Source: Gemmatimonadota bacterium | GTDB lineage: Bacteria; Gemmatimonadota; Gemmatimonadetes; Longimicrobiales; Gaopeijiaceae | Direction of reading: 5' to 3' | Length of the DNA: 64,000 nt | Assembly (NCBI GenBank): GCA_030428885.1 | Contig: JAUIEJ010000013.1 | Location: 1-64,000, forward strand | In this document: one piece after another, positions 15,441 to 25,409 of the stretch | Numbering within the stretch: the first letter of the stretch is position 1 | Layout of the letters: each line of letters opens with the position of its first letter | Notes under the pieces: model-generated | What the model was told of the DNA's origin: nothing | The model's database searches: none | Seen by the model: only the letters and a program-made list of their open reading frames with translations | Translations under genes and position numbers: made by a program

Positions 15441-18400
15441 TTAGTTCTGCGCGACGGCAACCCGAATGTCACCGACGTCGCCGCCACCCAGGTCACCGTG
15501 CACCAGAATGGTGTAGGTGCCCGTATCGGCAGCAGTGAACGTCGCGACCTCGTCGTTCTCGTCGAAGTTGTCCCAGGCGCGGGTGACGAACTTCCCGTCC
15601 GGGCCAACCACGATGAATCCGGGGTTGACGACATCACCGACCACGAAGTCCGTGGACCCCGTGATGGTGTAGTTGGTGCCCGCAGTCAGCGACACGGTCA
15701 CCATCTGCGCCTCGATGCCCACGCTGCCGGTCAAGCCGGTGGCAGTACCGTCACCGGGCTGCACGAGGCAGTCGGTTCCGGCCAGGGTCACCTGCGTCGA
15801 CCCGCCAACCGCGACGGACGACACGGCACAGATCTGTGCGTTGACCTCACCAATCCAGGTCGCGCCCGTGTACACGGTCGTAACCGTGGTACCCGTGGCC
15901 ACCCAGGCGATGAAGTTCTGCTCCGTCAGACCCAGCGACTCCTCGTCGGCGACGACGAGCTGGTTCCGAATCGGGTTCACGCGCAGCGAGCCGGGAACAT
16001 CGCTCGCGGCCTGCACCAGGTACCCGGTGTTGGGTCCGGTGGTGAACTGGAACCGACCCTGGTTCGCACCAGGCGTGGTGGCAATCGTACCGTCCGTAAC
16101 CAGCGCGGTAGCGACGGCGACACCAGCCGGGTTCGAGGTCTCATCCCAGATGACGGCATGGCCGTCGTTTCCGTTCGTGGCCGAGCCCTTCACGATGAAG
16201 AACCAGCCGTTCTTGCCGAACGTACCGTTGTCGGCCGGGATGTCCGCCGGATCGATGATGTCACCGGGGATCGGGTTGGTCAGCGTGTACTCGTACCACC
16301 GCCCGAAGGCACCCGTACCGAGGTCGGACACGCGGAGCGTGAACGCGCTGTTGTCCAGCAGACGCGCACGACCGGCCGTGTCGAGGTAGTACATGTTCAC
16401 GTCGGTGTTCGGATCGATGTTCGGGACGAACGTCGCCGTCTGCCCCTTGAACGTGATCCGGGGACGCCCGCCGGAATCGAGGTTGAAGATCCAGCTGGAG
16501 TCGTCGTCCTGGTTCCCGAAGATTCCATCGGGGCCCGAACCGTCGTCAGCGTTGCCGCCGACGCCGTCCGCACCCGGACCGACCGCACCCAGAGCGGGCA
16601 CGAAGTTGGTCGCGATGGTTCCCGGAGCCAAGCAGGTCGGGATCGAGGTCTGGACGAACGTGTTGAACTGCGTGTTCACGAGACCATACGCGGACGAGTG
16701 GTCCCAGGTCCGCCACCGCGGACCACGCGGGCGGTGCACGCGCGGCTCGGTGCCACCGAGCGGATCGACGTCAGCCACGACGGCCGTGCTGGCCGAAGCG
16801 ACGTTCGCCAAGCCGTACTCGTCGGCCCGCACCAGGCAGCCGATGAACTCGGTGGTGATGGCGAGGTTACCGCCGAGGAAGATGTCCTGCGACCCGAAGG
16901 CCGTGTGGGCAACGTTCTCGAGCGGAAGCTGCAGCGTGGTCTCCTCGAACGGCACACCGTCCACATCGGCCGGCGGAACCTGCGAGCCGGGCACGAAGTT
17001 CGGGTGGCTGGCCGCCGAGAGGCTGGCGTACAGCTGGAGCGACAGGATCGAGTTAAAGTCGAACGAGAAGTCCGACATCTTCAGATCCGCGTTGTCCAGG
17101 TTCTCACCGAAGAACGAGTACGGATCGTTCAGATCGAAGGTCACGACCGTCGGCATCTGAACGTTACCCACGTTCGGAGCGTCGTGGTCGGCGATCCCCT
17201 CGCGCGGCGACATGTCCTGCCGGACGTTACCGGCGCGGTCATAGCTCCGCATGTTGTGATCGCGGTACCCATCGTGGGGACCGGGCACGTCCATGGTGGC
17301 CACGTAGGCCCGGAACGGCGTGCCAACCGTGTGAACCGCCACACGACCGGTCTCGGACACGTCGGAGAACGTGTCGGCACCGGCCGGCGTCACATCACTC
17401 TGGCCGTCGAACGCGAAGCCGAGAACGATGGCCGATCCACCCGGAACCACCGGCTGGAGCGTGAAGCCCCAACGCGTGGTGGTGGTGCTGAAGCAGGCGA
17501 GCTCACCCGAGCCGCAGCCCTGCTCGTAGTCCTCGACGACCACACCGGCCACACCGGAGAACCCGTTGCCGCGGTCCGTGGTGTACCCAGCGTACGACCC
17601 GCGCGCCTTACCGAGCACGAACGGAGCGACACCCGTGGTGGTGCTGTTCCAGACCTCGTTACCGAAGGTCGTGTAGTTGGCACCGCCCCGGAGATCCAGG
17701 TCGTAGAAGTCGTCGTCGTACGTGTTGTACTGCGTGCCGGCAACCGTCGGATCCACCAGCGTCAGGCTGTTGTCCGGATCGGTCGTACCGGCGGCGTCGG
17801 AGAAGATCGGCTCGCGGCCGTCGACACCGAACAGGATGTAGTTCGAGGTGTTGATCCAGTTACCGAACTGGTCCCAGTGACGGCCGGCCATGGCGTAGTC
17901 CGTCTCCGTGTCGGAGAACGGCGTGCCGTCGGCCGAACCCGCGTCGGTCAGACCGGGCGAGTCCGTCTCGGGGGGCAGATCCGCACCCACGACCGCATCG
18001 ATGGTCGAGAAGCTCGACGCAGACACGACGCTGGACACGGAAGCACCACCACCGGCGATGGAAGCCGACACGTCCGGACCCGCGATGTAGCTCAGGTGCG
18101 GGTTCCCGGCGGGGTTACCGATACCGAACAGGTCGGCACCGGGGGCGAACGCCGCGTTGGCGTCGTAGCCCACCCACACACCGCCCGTGGGGGCGTTGCC
18201 GTTCTTGTCGGTGGCCGGGTAGACGAACGGATGGTCGTCGGGCGAGGCCTGGACACGATCATCGATGGGATCGTCCCACTTCAGCCAGCCGAGGTAGACG
18301 TCCGAAGCGTCGTTCCAGGTGCCGAGACCCGTCTTCGAGAAGCCGTTGACGCCGATGAAGGCGTTGGCCGGGTGGTCGATGTACGAGTTGACCGACCCGT

Positions 18401-20039
18401 TCACGGGGCTCTCGTTGTCGATACGCAGCACGTCGTTCAGGACGCCGGTACCGGACTGGAGGTCCTCGTTGAAGAACTCGATGTTCTTGATGTTGTTCAC
18501 GCCGGCAGCGGCGTTGAACCCAGGCCCGAACTGACCGAAGGCCGTCTTGGTCTGGATGATGATGTTACGCGCACCGATCAGACCGGTGTTGACGTCGTTG
18601 ATGGACGCGTAGCAGGCCGAACCAGCGGTGCTGGTCGTGCCGCCCGCCTCACAGAACGTGAACGTGAAGGTACCGTCCGCGTTCGGCGTGGTGAGCTCGG
18701 CTCCGCCGATCCCCAGATCCGACCCGAAGCGGAAGGCGTCGAACGCCAGGTTTCCGCGCTGCAGGAGCGGGTTGTTGGGGTCGAACACCTGCGAGTAGAT
18801 GATCGGGTACACCGTGACGTAGATGTCACCCGACAGCCAACGCAGGCCGGTGGAGTTCTGGATGATGAAGTTCGGGAAGGGCTCACCCGTCGTCGGATCA
18901 TTCCAGTCCGTGTTGTCGGCCACGACGCCCAGGTTGATGGCATCGCGGTTCTCGAGCGTCACGTCGACGATGGCGTTGAAGCCCTCTTCGAACTCGGCGA
19001 CGGTCACACGACCATGGATCTCGTAGTCGCCGTTGATGAAGATCGGGTGGTACGGGCGCATGGCGTCCGCGCCGATTCCATCGAACATGTCGGTCGAGGT
19101 GTTGAGCACCTTGATCGACGGATGCGAGCCGTCCTTGCGGCGGAACGCATCGGAGTTCCAGGAGAACGTCACCTCGGTGTCGTCGTTGCTCCCGTCCTGC
19201 ATCTCGGGCGCGACGGACGCGAAGCGCTGCTCAGCGATCTTCCAGATGGTCCCGGTGGACTTCTGGAGGACCCACAGCTCCACGGTCTGGAGGTCGTTGC
19301 CGTTGTCTTCGACCTGGACGGTCACGTCGACACGGCCGACGATCGAGTCGGGGTCCACGGGCAGCGTGGTGGCCGCCGACGTGATCCGCTCGATGGAAAC
19401 CTCCGGAGGCACGATCTCGGTGTCACCCACGAAGTTCACCTGGACAGCCTGGCCGGTGTTGACCGAGACGTTCTGGGTGGTGGGGGTGTCATCGAAGCCC
19501 TCGGCGGGCGGGTTCGGCATCGAGACCGTGTAGTCGCCGGACTTGAGGCCGGAGAAGGTCACGTTGCCCTGGGCGTTGGTGCCCAGCGTCTGGTCGACGC
19601 CGTCGCCCTGGAGGCGAACGTTCGTCACGACGCCGGAGCCGTCGGCCCGGGTCACCGTCACGAGGATCGAGGCGGTGCGCACGAACTGACCGTTGAAGTC
19701 GGCCGTGGCCACCTGACCATCCGTGGCGATGGAAACACTCTGCGTGGTGTTGGAGAACACGACGTCACCCGGGATGCTGCTCAGGGTGACGGAGTAGTTC
19801 CCCTCGACCACGTTGGCGAAGGAGAACGAACCATCCGAACCGGACGTCGTCGACTGCGACGACGCGCCGGCCAGCTGGACCGTTACTCCCGCCAGTCCCT
19901 GTCCCTCTACGGAAACGGTACCGGAGACGGTACCGACGGCCGTTTCGTCGACGGGGGTGATGTTGTCATCACCCTCGTCACAGGCCGCGAGAGGTACGAG
20001 GACCAGCGCCGCCATGAGGAGCCTGTGGAGCTTTCTCAT
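15441..20039 (-). CDS. Very large surface lipoprotein with carboxypeptidase-regulatory-like domains and a C-terminal PPC-like domain
   Basis: 1,532 residues. Signal MRKLHRLLMAALVLVP with lipobox LAAC (Cys20) predicts a lipid anchor. Tandem carboxypeptidase-regulatory-like Ig units follow (about 40-210; GTVSGTVSVEGQGLAGVTVQL, then GNVTFSGLKSGDYTVSMP). A long Asp/Asn/Gly/Thr-rich central region contains many calcium-site-like DxDxDG-type turns. The last 90 residues (FVVGDVVNPGFIVVGPDGK, then GTYTILVHGD) resemble a bacterial pre-peptidase C-terminal domain. No catalytic motif was recognised, so a structural, adhesive or substrate-binding role is likely. The first 12 bases of the gene (ATGAGAAAGCTC) match those of the receptor gene. 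An alternative ATG at 20054 would add five residues. Neighbouring the TonB receptor, it may belong to the same surface system. Confidence 0.75.
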   Translation of the reverse strand: MRKLHRLLMAALVLVPLAACDEGDDNITPVDETAVGTVSGTVSVEGQGLAGVTVQLAGASSQSTTSGSDGSFSFANVVEGNYSVTLSSIPGDVVFSNTTQSVSIATDGQVATADFNGQFVRTASILVTVTRADGSGVVTNVRLQGDGVDQTLGTNAQGNVTFSGLKSGDYTVSMPNPPAEGFDDTPTTQNVSVNTGQAVQVNFVGDTEIVPPEVSIERITSAATTLPVDPDSIVGRVDVTVQVEDNGNDLQTVELWVLQKSTGTIWKIAEQRFASVAPEMQDGSNDDTEVTFSWNSDAFRRKDGSHPSIKVLNTSTDMFDGIGADAMRPYHPIFINGDYEIHGRVTVAEFEEGFNAIVDVTLENRDAINLGVVADNTDWNDPTTGEPFPNFIIQNSTGLRWLSGDIYVTVYPIIYSQVFDPNNPLLQRGNLAFDAFRFGSDLGIGGAELTTPNADGTFTFTFCEAGGTTSTAGSACYASINDVNTGLIGARNIIIQTKTAFGQFGPGFNAAAGVNNIKNIEFFNEDLQSGTGVLNDVLRIDNESPVNGSVNSYIDHPANAFIGVNGFSKTGLGTWNDASDVYLGWLKWDDPIDDRVQASPDDHPFVYPATDKNGNAPTGGVWVGYDANAAFAPGADLFGIGNPAGNPHLSYIAGPDVSASIAGGGASVSSVVSASSFSTIDAVVGADLPPETDSPGLTDAGSADGTPFSDTETDYAMAGRHWDQFGNWINTSNYILFGVDGREPIFSDAAGTTDPDNSLTLVDPTVAGTQYNTYDDDFYDLDLRGGANYTTFGNEVWNSTTTGVAPFVLGKARGSYAGYTTDRGNGFSGVAGVVVEDYEQGCGSGELACFSTTTTRWGFTLQPVVPGGSAIVLGFAFDGQSDVTPAGADTFSDVSETGRVAVHTVGTPFRAYVATMDVPGPHDGYRDHNMRSYDRAGNVRQDMSPREGIADHDAPNVGNVQMPTVVTFDLNDPYSFFGENLDNADLKMSDFSFDFNSILSLQLYASLSAASHPNFVPGSQVPPADVDGVPFEETTLQLPLENVAHTAFGSQDIFLGGNLAITTEFIGCLVRADEYGLANVASASTAVVADVDPLGGTEPRVHRPRGPRWRTWDHSSAYGLVNTQFNTFVQTSIPTCLAPGTIATNFVPALGAVGPGADGVGGNADDGSGPDGIFGNQDDDSSWIFNLDSGGRPRITFKGQTATFVPNIDPNTDVNMYYLDTAGRARLLDNSAFTLRVSDLGTGAFGRWYEYTLTNPIPGDIIDPADIPADNGTFGKNGWFFIVKGSATNGNDGHAVIWDETSNPAGVAVATALVTDGTIATTPGANQGRFQFTTGPNTGYLVQAASDVPGSLRVNPIRNQLVVADEESLGLTEQNFIAWVATGTTVTTVYTGATWIGEVNAQICAVSSVAVGGSTQVTLAGTDCLVQPGDGTATGLTGSVGIEAQMVTVSLTAGTNYTITGSTDFVVGDVVNPGFIVVGPDGKFVTRAWDNFDENDEVATFTAADTGTYTILVHGDLGGGDVGDIRVAVAQN

Positions 20040-20195
20040 GTCTGCTCTGTCCATGGTGTGGTTGGAGAATGCGCCCGGTCGGAGCCGGACGGCGCCGCTT
20101 GGGGCGCAAGACCATCCCGGGCGAATCGCAAGAGGCGTGCCACGAATACGCCCCGGGAAATGGCCTACCACACAACGACTTAGAGATGATGCCCG

Positions 20196-20242
20196 GGGTC
20201 GGAAATCTGTGGATTCGACCTCCGAGGGTCGGAAATCCGTGG
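20196..20242. repeat. Direct repeat GGGTCGGAAATCYGTGG, 30-bp period
   Basis: Two 17-base copies at 20196-20212 and 20226-20242 differ at one base and lie exactly 30 bp apart. They sit about 160-200 bp upstream of the large lipoprotein start and just after fbp. The spacing of nearly three helical turns suits two protein-binding sites on one face. Function unknown. Confidence 0.5.
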
Positions 20243-20250
20243 GTCCACCC

Positions 20251-20264
20251 GGAACATCTGTTCA
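20251..20264. promoter_or_regulatory. Small palindrome GGAACATCTGTTC
   Basis: GAACA-TC-TGTTC is a short inverted repeat overlapping the fbp stop codon. It contains, on the minus strand, the same CAGATGTTCC found upstream of the TonB-receptor promoter at 15239. Listed as a possible shared regulator site. Confidence 0.3.
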
Positions 20265-21269
20265 CCCCGGAGAAGCGCCGTCATCCCGGGCGAGGAACTC
20301 CTCGGCGAGGTCCACCATGTGGGCCGACCCCATGAAGAGCGGCGTGCGCTGGTGGAGCTCGGTGGGCTGGACGTCCATGATGTCGCCCCGCCCCGTGCTG
20401 GCCCGCCCGCCGGCCTGTTCGGCGATGAAGGCCAGGGGGGCGGCCTCGTAGAGAAGGCGCAGCTTGCCCTGGGGCTGTTCGGCGTCGGGCGGATACATGA
20501 AGATGCCGCCCCGCAGGAGCGTGCGGTGGAAGTCCGACACCAGCGACCCGATGTAGCGCTGGGTGTAGTTCTCCTGCTTCAGTCGGTCCACGAACGCCTT
20601 CTGGCCCCCACTCCACCTCGGGGCGTAGGCCTCGTTCACCGAGTAGACCCGATTCGGGGGGTCGGGAAGCGTGACGTCGGGATGGCTGAGGACGAACTCC
20701 CCGATGGAGGGGTCCAGGGTGAATCCGTGGACCCCTGCCCCGCTGGTGTAGACCAGCATGGTGGACGACCCGTACACCACGTAGCCCGCCGCCATCTGCG
20801 CCCGGCCGGGCTGGAGGCAGTCCTCCAGAGCCCCCCGGGGACCCTTGGACACCTTCCGGTGGATCGAGAAGATGGTCCCGATGGACACGTTGACGTCGAT
20901 GTTCGACGACCCGTCCAGGGGATCGTACATGAGGGCGTACTCCCCCGTGGGGAAGCGGGCCGGGATGGCGATGACGTCTTCGTGCTCCTCCGAGGCCATG
21001 CAGCACAGGTTTCCCGTGTGGTCCATGGCGTTGAGGATCACGAGGTCGGCGTATTCGTCGAGCTTCTGCACCGTCTCCCCGTGGACGTTCACCTGATCCG
21101 TCCGCCCGATGACGTCCACGATCCCGGCCTTGTTCACCTCCCGGGCGATGACCTTGGCCGCCAGGGCCAGATCGAAGAGGATGTTGGTGAACTGGCCCGT
21201 GGCCTCCGGATACCGCCGTTCCTGCTCGACGATGTGCCGGGAGAGGGTGACGATGTGGGTATCGAGCAT
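20262..21269 (-). CDS. fbp: Fructose-1,6-bisphosphatase, class I
   Basis: Hydrolyses fructose 1,6-bisphosphate to fructose 6-phosphate, the committed step of gluconeogenesis, in the cytoplasm. 335 residues, the usual class I length. Metal-binding ASEEHED (about 92-98) and the signature DPLDGSSN (116-123) are intact. Sugar-phosphate residues are suggested by YVVYGSSTM, RYIGSLVSDFHR and the late YEAAPLAFIAEQAGGRA segment. The ATG at 21269 has no strong Shine-Dalgarno. comEC ends 73 bp upstream on the same strand, so fbp may be read from its own promoter or as the last gene of the cdd-miaB-comEC run. Confidence 0.95.
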   Translation of the reverse strand: MLDTHIVTLSRHIVEQERRYPEATGQFTNILFDLALAAKVIAREVNKAGIVDVIGRTDQVNVHGETVQKLDEYADLVILNAMDHTGNLCCMASEEHEDVIAIPARFPTGEYALMYDPLDGSSNIDVNVSIGTIFSIHRKVSKGPRGALEDCLQPGRAQMAAGYVVYGSSTMLVYTSGAGVHGFTLDPSIGEFVLSHPDVTLPDPPNRVYSVNEAYAPRWSGGQKAFVDRLKQENYTQRYIGSLVSDFHRTLLRGGIFMYPPDAEQPQGKLRLLYEAAPLAFIAEQAGGRASTGRGDIMDVQPTELHQRTPLFMGSAHMVDLAEEFLARDDGASPG

Positions 21270-21341
21270 GGCGACGCGGGTCGGAGTGCGGCGGGAGGGC
21301 CAGGGGGTATTCGGTGAATAGACGACTCCGCTTCGGGCGGG

Positions 21342-23636
21342 TCAACGTCCCGAGACCACGCTCCACGTCCCGGCGGGGTCGACCCGCAGCCGTACGGCGC
21401 CGCGCTCGTCGGTGCGCCAGATCTCCACGCCCCGCTCCCGGAGGCGGGCCAGGACCTCGGGATCGGGGTGACCGTAGCGATTGCCCCGCCCCACCGAGAC
21501 CAGAGCCACCCGGGGCCGGACGTGGTCCAGGAGGGCCGGATCGGTGGAGGTGGCGCTGCCGTGGTGCCCCGCCTTCAGCACGTCCACGCCGCCGAGGCGG
21601 TCCAGGACCTCCCGCTCCGCGCTCACGGGCGCGTCTCCCGTGAAGAGGATCGACACCCCCCTCCACACCACCTCCACCATGAGGGAGGCCTCGTTGGGAT
21701 CCCGGGCCCGGGCGTCGCCCGGCGGCGGGTGGAGAACCCGGATGGAGACGCCGTCGAGAGACAGGCTGTCGCCCCGGCTGGCCAGCCGCCACGGCGTTCC
21801 GTCGGCCACGGCCCGATCCACGGCGTCACGCCACGGCCCGGCGCCCCGGACGGTGCCCGGGCCCACCACGGCCCCCACCGGAAAGGCGTCCAGAAGCGCC
21901 GAAGCCCCACCCACGTGGTCGGCGTCGGGGTGGGAGAGGATCAGCAGATCGAGGGTCCGGGCCCCGGCCCGACGCAGATCGGCGGCCAGCCGGACACCCG
22001 ACGGCGGGCCGGCGTCCACCACCACCCACCGCCCGCCGGGCGTACGGAGACCGAAGGCGTCGCCCTGCCCCACGTCGAACATGTGCACTTCGAGCGACCC
22101 GTTTCGGAGCAGGTGGCCCGAAACGGGCCAGGCCGACAGCCCGGCCACCGCCCCGGCCGCCACCACCACCCCCCGCACCGCCACCCCCACGCCCGGGCGA
22201 CGAAGGGCGAGCCACCACCCCACCCCCGCCCCTCCGGCGGCGGCCACCACGTCGGGGCGGGCCAGGGCCCAGGAGGCCCCGGGCACCGCCGCCCACGCCT
22301 CCACCCACACCCGGGCGAGACCCAGGAGCCCCTCGGCCCCGGTGGCCGCCACGGCGGCGCCCGGAAGGGAGAGGGCGTCCAGCACCAGGGCGGCGAGCAC
22401 CGACGGGAGGGCCAGGGCCACCAGGGGGGTGGCCCCCAGGGAGGCCGGGAGAGCCACGGTGGACACCCGCTCGAAGTGCCAGGCCACGAACGGAAGGGTG
22501 GCCACCGTGGCGGCCACCGTGACCACCACCGCCTCCAGGGCCGCCCGCATGCGGCCGCCGGGCGGATCCCCCCGGCGGGCGGTCCACGCCGCCACGGCCC
22601 GGGCCGTCCAGGGGCGCGCCCAGACGGCCAGCCCCAGCGCCCCGGCGAAAGACAACTGGGCCCCGATGCGCCCCGCCACCCCCGGGTCCAGGAGCACCAG
22701 CGTGAGCAGCGCGGTGCCCAGGGCCCCTGCCGCCGAGACGGGCCGCCCCACCCAGCGCCCCACGCCCACCAGGGTCAGGAGAAGCGCCGCCCGTGTGGCG
22801 GCATCGGGAAAGCCCAGCACCGCCACGTACGCCCACGCCGCGCCCGCCCCGGCGGCCACGGCCCGCCGCGGCGGCACGACCCGCCCCGCGAGCCAGATGA
22901 TCGATCCGGCCAGGACCCCCACGTGGAAGCCCGAGATGGCCAGGAGGTGGGCCGTGCCGGTGGCGGCGAAGGCCTCCCGGACTTCCCGGGACAGGCCGTC
23001 GCGGCGGGCGAAGACAAGCGCCGCCACCAGGTCGCCCTCTCGGGCGAAGCGCCGCTCCACCCGGGCCACCCCCGCCCGCCGCACCCGGGCCAGGGCCGGC
23101 CCCAGGCCCGGAACCCGGGTCTCCACGACCTCCACGTCGCGGGCCAGGATTACCCCGGCCCTCAGGGGGTCGAGGCCCGGCGCGGCCTGGGCCCGGGTCA
23201 CCCAGCGGCCCTGGACCCGCACGCCCACGCCCTCTCGTCGGGCCGCGCCGTCCAGTGCGGCCCCCTGGACCCGCACCGGGCCGGGACACGGCCCGTCCAC
23301 CACCTCCACCACCACCCGCCCCGGCGCCTCCACCTCCCGCACCCACCCCGACACGGTCAGGGAGCCCGCCTCCCGACTCCACCGGCAGTCGTCCAGGGCC
23401 GTCCGGGTGGCGAGGCTGCCGTGGACCAGGCCGCCCAGGGCCACCAGGGGAATCCAGCGCACCCCCAGGCGCCGACCGCCGGCCACCGACGGAGCGCCCC
23501 CCGCGCCCGGGGGGCGGGCGCCGGGGCCCATGGGACGCACGGCGGCCGCCAGGAAGAGGAGGGCGGCGGGGAGGAGGTCGACTCCCGCCGGAGGGAGGGC
23601 GGCGCCGGCCGCCAGGGCCAGGGCCATTCCCGTCAC
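21342..23636 (-). CDS. comEC: ComEC/Rec2-type DNA uptake channel protein
   Basis: Inner-membrane channel that carries single-stranded DNA into the cytoplasm during natural transformation. 764 residues. Order: N-terminal hydrophobic helices and an OB-like DUF4131 segment (about 90-170), the multi-helix competence domain (about 215-500; TGTAHLLAISGFHVGVLAG is its hallmark), then a metallo-beta-lactamase-like domain (about 525-764). The last contains FDVGQGDAF and LILSHPDADHVGG, the metal-binding HxDxDH pattern. The GTG at 23636 is the first start after an in-frame stop; an ATG three codons later is an alternative. No comEA or pilus genes are in the window. Confidence 0.92.
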   Translation of the reverse strand: MTGMALALAAGAALPPAGVDLLPAALLFLAAAVRPMGPGARPPGAGGAPSVAGGRRLGVRWIPLVALGGLVHGSLATRTALDDCRWSREAGSLTVSGWVREVEAPGRVVVEVVDGPCPGPVRVQGAALDGAARREGVGVRVQGRWVTRAQAAPGLDPLRAGVILARDVEVVETRVPGLGPALARVRRAGVARVERRFAREGDLVAALVFARRDGLSREVREAFAATGTAHLLAISGFHVGVLAGSIIWLAGRVVPPRRAVAAGAGAAWAYVAVLGFPDAATRAALLLTLVGVGRWVGRPVSAAGALGTALLTLVLLDPGVAGRIGAQLSFAGALGLAVWARPWTARAVAAWTARRGDPPGGRMRAALEAVVVTVAATVATLPFVAWHFERVSTVALPASLGATPLVALALPSVLAALVLDALSLPGAAVAATGAEGLLGLARVWVEAWAAVPGASWALARPDVVAAAGGAGVGWWLALRRPGVGVAVRGVVVAAGAVAGLSAWPVSGHLLRNGSLEVHMFDVGQGDAFGLRTPGGRWVVVDAGPPSGVRLAADLRRAGARTLDLLILSHPDADHVGGASALLDAFPVGAVVGPGTVRGAGPWRDAVDRAVADGTPWRLASRGDSLSLDGVSIRVLHPPPGDARARDPNEASLMVEVVWRGVSILFTGDAPVSAEREVLDRLGGVDVLKAGHHGSATSTDPALLDHVRPRVALVSVGRGNRYGHPDPEVLARLRERGVEIWRTDERGAVRLRVDPAGTWSVVSGR

Positions 23637-23688
23637 GGGCGGGAGGCGGCGGCTCAGGGCCGGGCCTCACCACCCCGTGGAGGGCCGT

Positions 23689-24006
23689 TCAGGTCGTCTC
23701 GCTCTCCGACTCGAAGAGGTTGGTCTGATTCCGGTCCACGAAGATCCGGGCCCGCTCTTCCCGATCCTCGTCGGCCAGACGCTCCCGGAGGATCCGCCGC
23801 ACCTTGAGGTCGGAGTGGATCCCGGCCAGGAGCATCACCACCATGCCCAGGATCAGGGCCCCGAAGGCGATGGCGGTGAGGGGGACCCGGTACAGCGTCG
23901 CCACGCCGAGGCGGAGGGTCACCCGCTGGCCGCCGTTGAGGGCGGCGAACCCCATGGACGCCACCAGCACCAGCAGCACGCCCAGGACCCCTCCCAGGCG
24001 GTTCAC
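23689..24006 (-). CDS. Small LapA-like (DUF1049) two-helix membrane protein
   Basis: 105 residues with a GTG start that overlaps the miaB stop (GTGA), hence easily missed. Two hydrophobic helices (about 3-22, GGVLGVLLVLVASMGFAAL; and about 40-61, VPLTAIAFGALILGMVVMLLAG) flank a short loop with ALNGGQRVTLRLG. A charged, coiled-coil-prone tail then carries DLKVRRILRERLADEDREERARIF. This matches the LapA/YciS family, whose E. coli member works with LapB in controlling LPS synthesis. No LapB-like partner is adjacent. Role inferred from topology and motif. Confidence 0.7.
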   Translation of the reverse strand: MNRLGGVLGVLLVLVASMGFAALNGGQRVTLRLGVATLYRVPLTAIAFGALILGMVVMLLAGIHSDLKVRRILRERLADEDREERARIFVDRNQTNLFESESETT

Positions 24007-25409
24007 CCCCCGACCTCCACCGCCTCGTGGGCCGTGATCCGTTCGCCGGCGAAGGTGGCCCCGGTGGTGGAGGTCAGCACCACCGTGCGGTAGCTCCCCA
24101 CCCAGGAGAGGTCGCCGGGAAAGGCCACCACCTTGTTGCGCCGCGTGCGACCCAGGACGTGCCCCGGGTCCCGGGCTCCCTTCTCCACCAGCACCTCTTC
24201 CACCCGTCCCACCTCGCCGGCGTTGATCTCGGCCTGGATGCCCCGGGCCACGTCGATGAGCTCCTCGAGGCGGGCCTGGGCCACGGCGTCGGGAATGAAG
24301 TCGCCCTCGGGCAGCCGGGTCGCCGGCGTACCGTCCCGCAGGGAGTACTTGTAGGTGAAGGCGTCGTCGAAGCGCACCGTGCGCATGAGGTCCAGGGTAT
24401 CGCGGAACTCGTCGTCGGTCTCGCCGGGAAAGCCCACGATGATGTCGGTGCTCAGCGCCAGATCGGGAATGGCCCGCCGGGCCATCTCCACCTTCTCCAG
24501 GAAGGAGTCCACCGTGTAGCGCCGCACCATGCGCTTCAGGGTGCGGTCGTTGCCCGACTGGGCCGGGAGGTGGAGCTGCTCGCACACCGCCGGCTCCCGG
24601 GCCATGACCTCCACCAGCTCGGGGGTGAGATCGTTGGGATGGGGCGAGGTGAAACGCACGCGGCGGATCCCGGGCACCCGGGCCACGGCCTCCAGCAGGC
24701 GGGCGAAGCTCCACTCGCCGGCGACGTACGAGTTCACGGTCTGCCCCAGGAGGGTGACCTCGCTCACGCCGCCGGCGGCGATGCCCGCCACCTCGGCCAG
24801 GATCTCGTGGGGATCCCGGTTCTTCTCCGGACCCCGGACGTAGGGCACGATGCAGAACGTGCAGCGGTGGTCACACCCGCGCTGGATGGGCACCCACGCC
24901 GCCACCTCCGAGGTGCGGCGCTGCTCCAGCCCCTGGTAGTTCTCCCCGGTGTCGAGATCCAGCACCGTCAACTGGGGACCCCGTTTCCGGGACCCGGGCG
25001 ACGCCACCGTCGCCAGCGCCGGGGGCACGGCCTCGGCCTCGCCGCCGTCCCGCAGCCGGTCCAGGACGTCGGGAAGGCGCCGGTACCCGTCGGGCCCCAT
25101 GACCAGGTCCACGTAGGGCGCTTTGCGCGCCAGGTCGTCGCCCATGCGCTGGGCCATGCACCCCGTGACCCCCAGCACCAGGTCCGGCCGCTCGGTCTTC
25201 AACCCCTTGAGCTGGGCCACCCGCCCCAGCACCCGCTGCTCGGCGTGCTCCCGGATGGCGCAGGTGTTGACCAGGATCACGTCGGCGTCCTCGGGACGGT
25301 CGGCGATGGCGTACCCCCGGGCTTCGAGGATGCCGGCCATCAGCTCGCCGTCGCTGATGTTCATCTGGCAGCCGTACGTCTCGACGTACGCGCGTTGGGT
25401 CCGGGTCAT
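24003..25409 (-). CDS. miaB: tRNA-2-methylthio-N6-isopentenyladenosine-37 methylthiotransferase
   Basis: Radical-SAM enzyme adding a methylthio group to N6-isopentenyl-A37 of tRNAs that read UNN codons. 468 residues. The N-terminal UPF0004 domain has Cys14, Cys50 and Cys84 for the auxiliary [4Fe-4S] cluster. The radical-SAM core has CDHRCTFC (Cys179, 183, 186). The C-terminal TRAM-like domain spans about 400-460. ETYGCQMN and GCMAQRMG are MiaB-type rather than MtaB-type. It overlaps mtaB upstream (ATGA) and the LapA-like gene downstream (GTGA). A miaA partner is not in the window. Confidence 0.95.
   Translation of the reverse strand: MTRTQRAYVETYGCQMNISDGELMAGILEARGYAIADRPEDADVILVNTCAIREHAEQRVLGRVAQLKGLKTERPDLVLGVTGCMAQRMGDDLARKAPYVDLVMGPDGYRRLPDVLDRLRDGGEAEAVPPALATVASPGSRKRGPQLTVLDLDTGENYQGLEQRRTSEVAAWVPIQRGCDHRCTFCIVPYVRGPEKNRDPHEILAEVAGIAAGGVSEVTLLGQTVNSYVAGEWSFARLLEAVARVPGIRRVRFTSPHPNDLTPELVEVMAREPAVCEQLHLPAQSGNDRTLKRMVRRYTVDSFLEKVEMARRAIPDLALSTDIIVGFPGETDDEFRDTLDLMRTVRFDDAFTYKYSLRDGTPATRLPEGDFIPDAVAQARLEELIDVARGIQAEINAGEVGRVEEVLVEKGARDPGHVLGRTRRNKVVAFPGDLSWVGSYRTVVLTSTTGATFAGERITAHEAVEVGG

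Noticed and set aside
15273-20183. A 1,636-codon open frame on the plus strand
   Set aside because: It is the antisense shadow of the large lipoprotein gene. The protein is His/Arg/Val-rich low-complexity without domains, while the minus strand has a signal, lipobox and recognisable domains. High GC makes stops rare.
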